From Drechmeria coniospora (Eukaryota > Ascomycota > Sordariomycetes > Hypocreales > Ophiocordycipitaceae), in NCBI RefSeq assembly GCF_001625195.1, contig NC_054391.1:1798001-1862000 (forward strand): 64,000 bases of DNA, in the 5' to 3' direction. Below, piece by piece: positions 1 through 11,077 of the stretch; within the stretch, counting starts at the first letter, position 1, and the number at the start of each line of letters is the position of its first letter. A program made the translations under genes and the position numbers. A model generated the notes under the pieces. That model was given only the letters and a program-made list of their open reading frames with translations, had not been told where the DNA came from and ran no database searches.

Positions 1-1
1 C

Positions 2-3000
2 AGTAATAACACTGCTGGTGACGACCTTGCTTACATGATATACACCTCTGGATCCACGGGAGAGCCCAAGGGCGTCATGGTGGAGCACCAAAACATCGCG
101 GCATTCATCCAGTCAAGCATCAGCGCCGCGAGATGTGGATTCGGAAGTCGTATCCTGCAGTTGGCTGCCTTTACATTCGATGCGTCGATTCTCGAATGGG
201 CGACAGCGTTGTGTACAGGCGGCTCGCTGTGCTTTGCTCAATATCCCGAACGTTTGGTGGGCGACTACCTTGCGGACGTGATAGACGAGAACAAGATTTC
301 ATTCTTGCAGATCACCCCGACAGCATTGGAAACCTTACCCGTGTCAAGAAAGGTGCCGACCCTGAGATACATCTCGGTCGGAGGCGAGGCACCGTCACGA
401 GAGACATTCGCAAAGTGGCATTCTCGTGTTGATCTGATCAATGTCTACGGTCCGACCGAGGCAGCTGTGGCCGTGACGTACAACCTGATGGAAAAGGCCA
501 CACCTCTTTCCAAGTTCGTTTCCGCCGGTATCCCCAACCGAGGAACTGGTATTCATATCTGTGATGAAGGCTTCGGTCCCATCCTCGAACAGGGAGTGGG
601 CGAGATCTGCATCTCCGGTGCGCAGGTAGCAAGGGGATACTGCGAGAACCCTACCATCACGGCTCGGAACTTTGCCGTCCACTCCTCCGGTATACGCATG
701 TATCGCACAGGGGACCGCGGCATGTTTCTAGACGATGGCTCGCTGGTGGTTTTGGGACGCATCGATCGAGAGTTGAAAATCCGGGGTTTCCGAATCGCTC
801 CGGAAGAGATTGAAAATGCCATTCTGGAAGCTGGTATCGGCTGTCACGAGGCTTCGGTACAAAAATCAGAAAACGGCCTCGAGATGATTGCGTTTGTCTC
901 TCCCGCGACAATCTCGCCGAGCGAGCTGAGGACGTTGCTGCGGAATTCACTACCAGGCTACAAAGTTCCGTCAAGATTTTACCCTCTCCCCACCCTTCCA
1001 AAGAGTACTACCGGAAAGATTGATCACAAAAAGGTCCGGATGAACCTGTCGAAGCTGACCGAGGAGCACGACTTGGGCGCCTCCCTGTTTCCAGACGATC
1101 ATGCATCGGAGAGAAAGGGGTATACATCTCGGGCGTCGATTCAGGAAACGACGGAGGAAATGGTCCAGAGAATTTGGCAGCAAGTCTTGGGCGCGTCCAA
1201 TTCTTTGCCAAAAGATGTCAACTTCTTCGACGTTGGCGGCCATAGCTTGCTTATGCCCAAGCTCCATGAAGGACTCAAGGCTGCTTTTCCCACAATTTCA
1301 GTGAGGTTGGTGGATCTTTTCCAACACAGCACCATACATTCGCAGACGCTGCTGCTTCAAGGAAACAGTGGCGGTAGGAGTGAGGTTGTCACTCCTTTCG
1401 AAACTGCGCCAGGAAGCAGCACGCATTCGTCACTTAGGGTTTCAACCGTGGCATCGCCGGGCATCGTTACCGGCGCCACCTCGCCAGCGATATTAACACC
1501 ACCGCTAGTGGAAATAGACACCAATCACCACTCAGGGGTTGCCATAGTAGGGCTCGCTGGTCGATTCCCCAAGGCTGCGAATGCAAACGAGTTCTATGAC
1601 AAATTAATGGATGGATACTCTGGCATTACGGACTTTAAGAAGAGAACCGAACCTGAGGCTATACCAGAGGCTATCTGGGTTCCTAGGGCAGGGGTGCTTG
1701 ACAACATCGAGCGCTTTGATAATGATTTCTGGAAGCTGTCCAAAGAAGATGCCACTGATATGGACCCCCAGCATCGCATATTCATGGAAGTGGCTCATGA
1801 AGCTCTTGCGGATGCGGGCATGGAGGCAGCAGACTTGAGACGCGAATGCGTGGGGTTGTTCATCGGCGCGGCAAGCGACAGCTATCACCTTCATACGAAA
1901 TCAGTCATCAAAGATCCATTTCTTTTGCAGACGAAAAGCTCAATGACACCGTCCATCTCAGCTCGGGCAGCGTATCATCTCAACTTGAGTGGTCCAAACG
2001 CCACTGTTCAAACAAGCTGTGCCAGCAGTACTGTTGCGTTTGCCATGGCGTACGATGCCATTCGGCTGGGTCGATGTAATGTTGCTATTGTCGGTGGGGT
2101 TTCTATCCAGCTTTACGAGTAGGTCTCTTCACTGATTACTTCCTTTCTGGATTTATCCTGCGCAGAACAGTCTAACGATAACATAGGGGGGGTTATCTCA
2201 CTCGAAAAGGACACATTTTGTCGACTAGAGGAGAATGTAACCCATTCGATAGTAGAGCTGACGGCCAGGTGCCGTCGGATGCAGTCACAGCTGTTGTATT
2301 GAGGGGGTACACAGCTGCCACGGAGGCCTCGACAGTTTCATATGCCAACGTCATGGCGGCAGCATCTGGGTCCGATGGCGCCATTGACAAGGCTGGATTC
2401 CAGGTTCCCTCCGCACGAGGGCAGGCCGAAGTCATCAAGGCAGCATGGAGGGATGCCAAAGTTCCGTCGCAAGGCCTTCAATATGCGGAGTAAGTCTCGG
2501 ATTCCTCCGATAGAAATTCGATTTTGTACTGACCGAAGCACACAGAATACATGGAAGCGGAACAGTCGTTGGCGATGCCCTGGAGCTGGAGGGTCTCGGT
2601 CTTGCCATGAAGGAGCTGAAGCTAGATGGGACTCGGATCGCAGTAGGCACGGCGAAGGGAAACATTGGCAACACACAGGTAAAACCTCAACCCAGGGTTC
2701 ACAAGGGTTCACAAGGAGATTTTACTAATACATACGACACAGCAATCGTCAGGGTTGGTCTCACTGATTAAGCTTTGCAAATCCATGCAGAATGGGCTTG
2801 TCCCTGCCATTAAAGGCCTCGATGAGGTTCATCCGGCCATTGACGATACCTTGCCGATCGATTTTGCACGTCGCCGAATGCGCCTTCACCCCGGCAATCT
2901 CCTTGCGGTTTCAGCATTAGGTTGGGGAGGCGTCAACTGCCACATTGTCTTGGGCTTTCCAAGAGAGCATCTACTGAAACGATCCACGAAGGTTCTTTCT

Positions 3001-6000
3001 GAATCAAGCTTCAATCACAGGATCCTCGCGGCACCGCGGTTGAAAAAGGCACCCATCCCAGTGAATCACACAGCTGCTTCACAAGTTACATTCGCTTCCG
3101 ACAACTCGAATGATCATCCAGCACCTGCGACGAAGCCTATCTCACTCAAAGAGCGACATGTCAACGAAGTGAAGATTGACAAGGCCGAGCAGATTCAACA
3201 TTCTCGGACGCAAAGTGATGAGAACAAACAGCAGAAATCCGACGTCGAGATGGAACTGAAAAAGCTATGGGCCTCGGTACTTGTAAAGCCAGACACGAGC
3301 ATCAGCTCTTCTGATAGCTTCCTGCAAATTGGAGGTGACTCCATTTCTGCCCTCCGACTGGTTTCCGTGGCTCGTCGGCATAACATTGGCCTCACAGTCG
3401 CCATGGTTTTCCAGCACCCTCAGCTTTCGGAGATGGCTGCACATGCCAAGGTCGTGAAAGACGAAATGTCAGGGATTGTCAGGCCATTCAGTTTGATCTC
3501 AAACAACGAGGTGGACGAGGTGATGAACGAAATTCGTGACCAGTGCGGATTGTGGCCCGAGCAAACCATCGAGGACGCATACCCTTGTACAACATTACAG
3601 GAAGGGCTGATGGCTCTTTCGGTTACTCGACCTGGCTCATACATCTTGAGAAATGTCTTCCGCCTGGCTAGTCACGTCGATGTTTCTCGCTTCAAAGCTG
3701 CCTGGGAAATGACAGTCAAGAAATGCGCCAATCTTCGGACTAGAATTGTGCTTGTTGGGGATCAGCATATTCAGGCCGAGGTCACCGAGGATGTGCTCTG
3801 GAGGTCCGTTCGAACTGCTAACCCTAAAGCATTCCTGAAATCTGATCACAAACTTGTCATGGGCTACGGTACACCCCTCTCTCGTTACACGCTTCTTGAA
3901 GACGAGGGAAGCAATCCCAAACGGTATTTTGTGTGGACGGCCCATCACGCAGTATTTGACGGCTGGACCATGCAAAACATTATCAAAATTTTCACGAGTG
4001 CGTATGAAAGGTCAAGAATACCGAGCATTCGTCCGTTTTCTGCGTTTGTTGATTATACCATGAAACTCAAGGCCGAAGAGTCCAAGGCGTACTGGAAGGA
4101 ACAGCTTTCAGGAGCTCAAAGATCAATTTTCCCATTCGTTGAAGATGAGGCAAAGATTGGGCAAGATACGAAGACAACTACGCAGATATTACAGCTCCAA
4201 CAGAGGTCTCAGAGCTCTATTACGAAAGCCACAATTATCCGGGCCGCATGGGCCATTGTTCTGGCACGCTACAACGAATCTGACGACATTTGCTTTGGCA
4301 CTGTTGTTTCGGGACGACAGGCCCCAGTTGTGGACGTGGAGTCTGTCACCGGTCCCATGATCGCCACCGTCCCAGTCAGAGTTCGTCTGGATAAAGAGCA
4401 AACCGTTGCCAACTTCCTCCACGATGTCCAGGCTCAAGCGTTGAATATGGTTCCATTTGAACAGTTTGGGCTGCAAAACATCGCCAAAGTCAGCGACGAC
4501 GCCAAGAAAGCATGTGAGCTCTCTAACCTGATTGCTGTTCAACCAATGGAACAGATGTCCTCTTTTGACGGAGACTGCAGCGAAGTTTTTGTTCAGACCG
4601 ATGACGATGAATATGATGCCAACGAGATCCTCGAAAGCTACTTCACGTACCCCCTCGTGGCCCAAGCTAAGGTGTTCGAGTCGCACATCAGCTTTGAAGT
4701 TACTCACAAGGTCGATGTTGTATCTGAAGCTCGGATTGTTGCTTTGGGCCATCATATGGAGCACGTCACAGCGCAACTTTTGATGTGCGCCGATTCTTCT
4801 GACGACAAGACGATGCTCCTGGGCGACTTGTCCGTTGCAGGTTCTTGGGATCTCCAGCAGGCTACCGACTTCAATATGATGGAAGACCCTGATTCTGCAG
4901 ATGCCTGTCTCCACGATGTAATTTCGCAGGAGTCGCAAAAAGCCTCATCACGCGAGGCCATTTACACCAAAGACGTTTCCTTTACATATGGCGATCTTGA
5001 CCAGCATTCCACTCGTCTTGCACATGAGCTTGTCCGAGCTGGAGTACAAGGTGAGACTGTGCCTTTCTGTTTCGAAAAATCTGCCTGGGAAATCGTGGCA
5101 ATGCTTGGAATCTTGAAGGCCGGTGCCGCATTTATGCCTCTCGACCCTTCATACCCCGTTCGATACCGGAGCAAACTCATGGCGCAGGTTTCTGCTCGCA
5201 CTGTGCTAGCATCTCCTCAAACTTCGCCGCTATTCCAGTCCGACGCATTCAATGTCATTGTCTTGTCTTCCTCGTCACCCTTCCTCACCAGCACATCCTC
5301 AATCGAACCACAGAAACTACCTCAGTGCACAAAGAACAGTGCTGCTTACGTTTTATTCCCTTCTAAATCAACTGGCAAGCACCGTGGAGTCGTCATTGAG
5401 CACTCTGCGGCATCATCGAGTTTCTTGGCGCTGCAAAAGAAGCTAAACATCGGAACGACAACTCGCCACCTACAGTTCTCGAATTATACTTCTGACACAT
5501 GTATCGGCGAAATTCTTGGGACTTTGGCGTGCGGAGGTACCATTTGTGTACCCTCTGAAGATGACCAGCTGCAAAATCTGGCTGCGTTCATAACGCAAGC
5601 TCGTGTCAACACTGCTGTGCTTACTCCGACAGTTCTTGAGACATTGATTCCGGGGCAAACACCTACTCTCACCCAAATTCTTGTTGTAGGAATGAAACTA
5701 ACAAAGGACATCGTGGATGTCTGGGCTGACAGAGTTTCTCTGATCAGAATATACGGCCCTCCAGAAGCATGCAACGTCGCTACGATGCATGCCTTCAGCT
5801 CTCCTGAAGAAAGCACGTCCATAATTGGACGTGGTGCCAATTCCCTTGCTTGGATAGCCGATATATTACATCCTAGTCGTCTGGCACCTATTGGATGTGT
5901 TGGAGAACTGGTTATTCAAGGGCCTGGCTTGGCACGGGGTTATCTGAATGATGATGAAGGAACAACCCATTCATTCACCGATGCAGTCGACTTTCTGCCG

Positions 6001-8007
6001 CCACAACAGATTTCTAGGACCGCTAAATTCTACAGAACAGGAGATTTGGTGCAATACAATTCGGATGGTGAGCTTGAGTATGTCTCCAGAAAGGCTACCC
6101 AGCGCAAGATTTGCGGTCAACGTTTCGACTTGGGAGACGTAGAGTACCGTGTTCGGGAACTCGGCCAAGGACAAATCAGCAACTTGGCGGCAGAGGTCCT
6201 TCAGCTGCAAGAGGTCGAGTTCCTTGCCGTGTTCATCAACCTAACCGAAGATGAAACTTCAACGCAAGCAACATCAATTCTTCCCAACACTGGGCCACGC
6301 CAGGTCTTTCTCAAGGACCTAGAGCAACGCATTTCGGAGCGCATCCCCAGCTACATGGTACCGTCGTACTGCATCCCAGTCTCCCGCTTACCAAAGTCAG
6401 CCGCTGGGGAAATTGATCGTGCTGCCCTGCGCCAGCTAGCCGAGTCTCTTGCGGCGCAAGATCTTCTTCCCTATTCTGCATCTCGAGGCTCATTATTCCG
6501 AGATTGTTCGAACGATCTCGAAGCAAGGCTCCGCAAGATATGGGCACAAGTGCTAGGCATCCCGACCGAGTCCATCAGTGTCGACGACGACTTTTATCAG
6601 CTCGGCGGTGACTCAATCCGCATCATCACGCTGATGAAGCTCATGAAGAAGCAGTTAGGCATCAGCATAAGTATTTCGACGCTGATTGGTCGAAAAACAA
6701 CCGTCAGTCGCATTGCCGCAATCGTCCAAAGCTCATCATCCATAGCCTCGCCATCAGAGATGCCTCAGATCGACGTCATGTCGAAGCTGTTGGCTATCAC
6801 AGATGAGGCATGGGCGGCAGAAGCAAATTTGGCACGGATTGGGGCAGTCGCCACTCTGTCCGAGAACGCAACCGTTTTCTTGACGGGAGCGACAGGTTTC
6901 CTTGGGACAGAGATTCTTCGGCAGTTGCTTCAGAAGAAACAGATCCGTACAGTGGCGGTCCTCGTCAGGGCAACATCGACTCTTCAAGGATTGCAACGAA
7001 TCAAGCGAACAGCTGTCATCGCGAAATGGTGGAATGATGCATATGAGGAGAAGTTGGAGATTTGGACTGGAGATCTTGGCGCGAAGCAACTCGGCCTTGA
7101 TGGCATATACTGGAATCGACTGGCTGGACAGGCTGGTGACGGCAATATTGATGCTATAATTCATAACGGCGCAGTTGTCAACTGGAACGATGACTACGAA
7201 AAGCTTCAAGCGCCAAACGTTGACTCCACGATCTCTCTGCTGAAGTTGGCCATAGCCTCTCCTGCCAAGCCGAGACTGGTGTACATATCTGGAGGCATCA
7301 AGACAGATCCGCAAGACGATAGAGCCAAAACCAGCAAGAAGTTGGCAGGTACAAACGGATACGCTCAGACAAAGTACGTTTCTGAAGCCGTCATCTCAGA
7401 GATTGCGTCAAGGCTTTCAGCGAGCACTAAACAGCAGCAAAACCGATTCTCAGTCGTCAAGCCCGGGTTAATTATAGGTACCGCCAAAGAGGGAGTAGCT
7501 AACCTTGACGACTTCCTCTGGCGAATAACGGCAGCGGCCGCAGCCATGAAAATATACCCAGAGGAATCCAACAACAGCTGGTTGTACGTGTCAGACTCGA
7601 GCACGCTCAGTCAGAAAATCACACGCCAACTCATTGTCCAAGAAGGGGAGGCGTTTGTGGATCTGTCACTGGGTTTGCCGACCAGCCAGTTTTGGGGGCT
7701 TGTAAATTCGGAACTGGATATTTCTTGCAAGCCAGTACCATGGGAGTCTTGGATACGATCCGCCGAGGAGCAAATGCAAAAAGCTGGTGAACGTCACGTT
7801 CTCTGGCCCGTTCAACATTTCCTTGGCGGTCTTGGATACACTGTCAAGACGTGCTCTCCGGCAGAGGAAGGGTCTGAGCTCCCATTGGCGATTAAGGCAA
7901 ACGTGCGCTACCTAAGGCGTCTTGGATTCATACAACAGCAGTCTCAGGAGCCCACGCAAGTTAAGGGTGATGTCCTACGTCGCTCACATGCGGGTGCAGT
8001 TGCATAA
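2..8007 (+). CDS. Hybrid NRPS-PKS megasynthase, A-T-KS-T-C-A-T-R (5' end outside window)
   Basis: Exons 2-2118, 2187-2489, 2546-2678 and 2743-8007 give 2605 residues in frame; the start is beyond the left edge. Domain order: adenylation A1 (A3 loop near nt 35-75, GKID of A10 near 1015), carrier T1 (GGHSLL near 1236), ketosynthase KS (about 1540-2950), carrier T2 (IGGDS, 3328), condensation C (HHxxxDG at 3943-3963), adenylation A2 (about 4930-6430), carrier T3 (LGGDS, 6601) and a thioester reductase R (TGATGFLG at 6883, YxxxK in GYAQTKY). KS active-site codons are Cys 2018-2020, His 2550-2552 and Asn 2670-2672, where a second His is usual. No AT, KR, DH or ER is visible. A1 motifs are intact. 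A2 is degenerate: PSKSTG in A3, YGPPE in A5, GEIDR in A10. The enzyme should assemble a short peptide-like product and release it reductively. TAS1-type NRPS-KS enzymes are the nearest relatives I know, but their domain order differs. Confidence 0.93.
1540..2950 (+). other. Ketosynthase domain with Cys-His-Asn active site
   Basis: The domain starts at VAIVGLAGRFP and spans three introns (2119-2186, 2490-2545, 2679-2742). Motifs seen: TSCASS (Cys, codon 2018-2020), EIHGSGT (His, 2550-2552), and KGNIGNTQ in place of the canonical KSNIGH, so the second catalytic His is Asn (2670-2672). The splice that follows this Asn preserves the downstream SSGLVSLIK motif, so the Asn is not an artefact of the model. 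The domain is followed by a carrier rather than an acyltransferase. Confidence 0.88.
2119..2186 (+). other. Intron 1 of megasynthase gene
   Basis: Donor GTAGGT, acceptor ACATAG, 68 nt. It removes the in-frame stop at 2120-2122 and restores the GGY...ADG core of the ketosynthase. Introns 2490-2545 (GTAAGT..ACAG) and 2679-2742 (GTAAAA..ACAG) in the same domain have equally clear borders. Confidence 0.85.
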
Positions 8008-8333
8008 GGTGGGCTTGTGTGTTTAACAACTACAATGGTGCGTTTTATTTATCATAGAATGGTTTTTTTTGGAGTCGTGAGAAGTTCCATCTTGTATTTT
8101 TTGTAGGCGTTGGAAACAAGAATTGATAATGACGTTTCGAATGAAACCAAGTGAACGGCTCTTGGCAGCTGTAAAACTGTCCTAGAAAAATTCATTCAAC
8201 TAGAATGTAGACAACAAAAGCAGGTAGTGAATAACGCTCAAGAAACTTTACTCTCTCATCTCACCTATGTGATGATATTTGAAGCGATCGCTGTCTGTGA
8301 ATCTGCCAACGATAGGCGACGCGAGATTTCATG
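8008..8333. other. Intergenic, convergent 3' ends
   Basis: This AT-rich spacer separates the converging megasynthase and tRNA-editing genes. I see no ORF or structured element in it beyond T-runs compatible with 3' UTRs. Confidence 0.6.
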
Positions 8334-9341
8334 CTAGGAAACAGTATAGCTCACTCGGCTTGTGCCCTTTGTCCTCGAAATCTTCTTTACGATTGTCGGA
8401 CCGCACTTGTCAGTTGTGTCAACGTGTGTTCCCCCGCAGGGGTACACTTCGGCGCCGACGATACGGACAACGCGGAAGCGGTTCTCTCCAGGCGGCAAAA
8501 GTCTGCGATCTGGAATCAGTCGCTCAAGACCAGCGTTTCGAAAGTCTTCCTCGGTCCAAAAGTCAATCTCAACCGGCATGGCGCGGGCAAGGTACTCGTC
8601 AACCCGACTCTGAATTGGCTCCTTCCACTTGCCTTCGATGCTGCCACGAAACTCGCACGATGCGCTGTCAGGAGAATGAGACGCTTTGAGCTCGTCGAAG
8701 CCCGGGATCTCGTCCTCGAGTAGGCTTCGCACGGCGGAGCCAAGGACGTGGCCTGCGGTGTGCAAACGAGAGTAAAGAAGCCGCTTCTCTTCGTCGACTA
8801 GCTGCTCGACGATAGCACCAGGCTGCATCATCGTCGGTCCGGAGCCAGCAGCGAAGCGGCCTAGATGCAACACCTGGCCATCGTGTACGGCATCCATCCG
8901 CGCCGCCCTGACTTGGAAAAGAGGGTCATGGCCGTCAACTTTGCTGTCGATTGCTGCCATTGTCCCTTCGTCTGATGGCTGGCCACCACCTTGAGGGTGG
9001 AAGATGGTCTCTCTGGTCACGACAACATGATCTTCGTCCGCATTGGCCTGCTTAAAGAGCGCTCGATTGGCTTCTTCGAGCGCCGAGAATGGACAGATGG
9101 ACAGCACCGTCGTTTTGAGCCGCAACAGTTTTGCCGCATGATGAAAGGCGAGGTAGGTCCGAGCCGGGACAGCCATGACTTTGTCGTTTGATATGTGACC
9201 GATATGTCGAATGAAGACGCGATATGGCGCGAAGCTTCTTGCTATTGATCTAAACATGCAAAGTAGGGGGGGCATTGTAGAATGCTGGGGATCACGCCGT
9301 AATCGGAGGACACCGTAATTAATTGCACACGAGTATGTCAC
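8334..9341 (-). CDS. AlaX/AlaRS-type tRNA-editing domain protein
   Basis: This is a single-exon ORF of up to 335 residues. The sequence has the second additional domain architecture of alanyl/threonyl-tRNA synthetases: FHPQGGGQPSD near residue 115, HTAGH (zinc HxxxH) near residue 194, and CGGTH (CxxxH) near residue 302. There is no aminoacylation core, so it is a stand-alone editing factor that should hydrolyse mischarged tRNA, as the AlaX and AARSD1 families do. Three starts are possible: 9341, the ATG at 9257 and the ATG at 9176. The peptide between the second and third starts (MFRSIARSFAPYRV...) is Arg-rich and acid-poor like a mitochondrial presequence, so dual cytosolic and mitochondrial products are plausible. 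It converges with the megasynthase and diverges from the MFS gene at 11078. Housekeeping and cluster-linked self-protection are both possible. Confidence 0.85.
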   Translation of the reverse strand: MTYSCAINYGVLRLRRDPQHSTMPPLLCMFRSIARSFAPYRVFIRHIGHISNDKVMAVPARTYLAFHHAAKLLRLKTTVLSICPFSALEEANRALFKQANADEDHVVVTRETIFHPQGGGQPSDEGTMAAIDSKVDGHDPLFQVRAARMDAVHDGQVLHLGRFAAGSGPTMMQPGAIVEQLVDEEKRLLYSRLHTAGHVLGSAVRSLLEDEIPGFDELKASHSPDSASCEFRGSIEGKWKEPIQSRVDEYLARAMPVEIDFWTEEDFRNAGLERLIPDRRLLPPGENRFRVVRIVGAEVYPCGGTHVDTTDKCGPTIVKKISRTKGTSRVSYTVS

Positions 9342-11077
9342 TTCGCTGTCATCTTATGTGGGTCACACACCCTTGCTTCAGCACGGCTTGGCTTACAGTA
9401 CGTGATGATTCCATCTTCTTCGTTTGAGTTCCGGAAGCAGTCCACGTCAGCACACAAGCATCAACTTCGCTACATTAAACGATATATTAAATGATGTCAC
9501 TCCTTGTTTCACACTTAAAATATCGAGTTTCTATGTCTTGAAAGCCGTACGACTAATTTTCTTCTGAATCACTGACACAGGAAGCAAACCGCTCGATGTT
9601 GGGTTTATGGTACGATGTGAAGGTCCGGCTTCGAAACCACAACCTTTGCATCCCGATAGCGGAATGAAATAGAATTCAATTACAAAATTTCGCTTCCTGA
9701 ATGCGGAGGAATTGACTCTGTACTTGTGAAAGTGCCTTGCGGTGGTGCCTTTCAGCGTCGATAATCCAAGTGATTTCTGGCAGGGCATGCAACTGAAAAT
9801 CGACGCACAAATTCGGAGGCGGGTTCTACCAAACCCTGGAGGCGGAGAATTTTTAAGCAGGGAAATAATTCCAAAGGTAAATTATGTTGTCGCCAACCCA
9901 GCATGGGTCGTAGGTTTCGTTCTATTCGCATGCTCACGAGACAACTGTGACCTTGGGCGCCGTGCCGTGGTCCCCGAAGCCATTGAGACACGCACAGCAT
10001 AATGTCGGAAATGGATTTCCGTCACAAAAATCCCTCTGAATCCGTGAGTGTTATGGATTTTTCCGAATCCGAACGGGCTGGGAGGCCTCGTTCCTCGGTG
10101 CTGAATATTGTAATGATGTACTTGTATGCAATCAAATGCGAGAGGCTGTCTAATTAACAGCGCATTTTCCGACAAGCACCGTCCTGCGGGAGGTTGACAT
10201 GTTCCACGAGCCTCCAAGCAGCCCATGATCCCACCAGCCAACGAACCCCTGTCCACGACTCCGACGGACGGCATCCATGCTTGACAGGAGATGCTGCACA
10301 AAGATCCTCAATTCCGGCCAAATTTGTGGTAGCAACGCAAACTTGGCTCGCAGTCTGGGCAACCTCACATAGAGGTATTGTTTACAGGCTTAGTAGATGT
10401 ATGTGCTTTGAAATTGGATGAGATGCCGCCTAGTCCAAGCCTCAGCAACCTGTGGCCTGCCTGCCTATTCGAACATCTCCTTCTGCGACAATCCAGCATA
10501 TGGCCCGAAGCCGGCTTGTTGGCTTGTATCCCACTCGGCGGCCCGATATTAGTGTGATGTTTCATGCGTCCGCGCCAGCGAATCCAGGATGAGTAGAGTC
10601 ATGTTCTCGTTCAAATTGGTTACATGCTCCTGAACGATTCCTCTCTTGCGGGCAATTATTTCTGCTCTCGATCTATGAAAAAAAGAGGAATTATTTAGTC
10701 ACAGGGATGGGACAATCTGCACCATGATTCGGCCACGAGAATAAGACTTCCAATGATGCGACAGAAATGAGAAGCAAGTGCTGGGAAGAATTCCCGCCAG
10801 AGGTTAATGACGTCGCCCTGATAATTGTTTTAGTGCAAAGCTAACAGTTAGTTTGTCCACTATTATTCATTATAAATGCTTATGAATTCAGCATGCGCCA
10901 TGATTCGTAAAACAGCGTAAACAAAAGAGTAAATGTGGGAGGAAACCATGTGCATTGAAATACCCTTACCGCCCACTTCCCAGGGATAGTGCGTCATTCT
11001 CATTAATTTCGTCAGTGAGAAGGCATGAATCGACGCTCGAAAAGTCCTTAAGGTCAGTGGACAGAACCAGCCTCATC
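9342..11077. other. Intergenic, divergent promoter region
   Basis: This 1.7-kb AT-rich stretch lies between the divergently transcribed tRNA-editing gene and the MFS gene, so it should hold both promoters. Short ORFs occur on both strands, but none shows a recognisable motif or a splice-extended frame. Confidence 0.6.
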
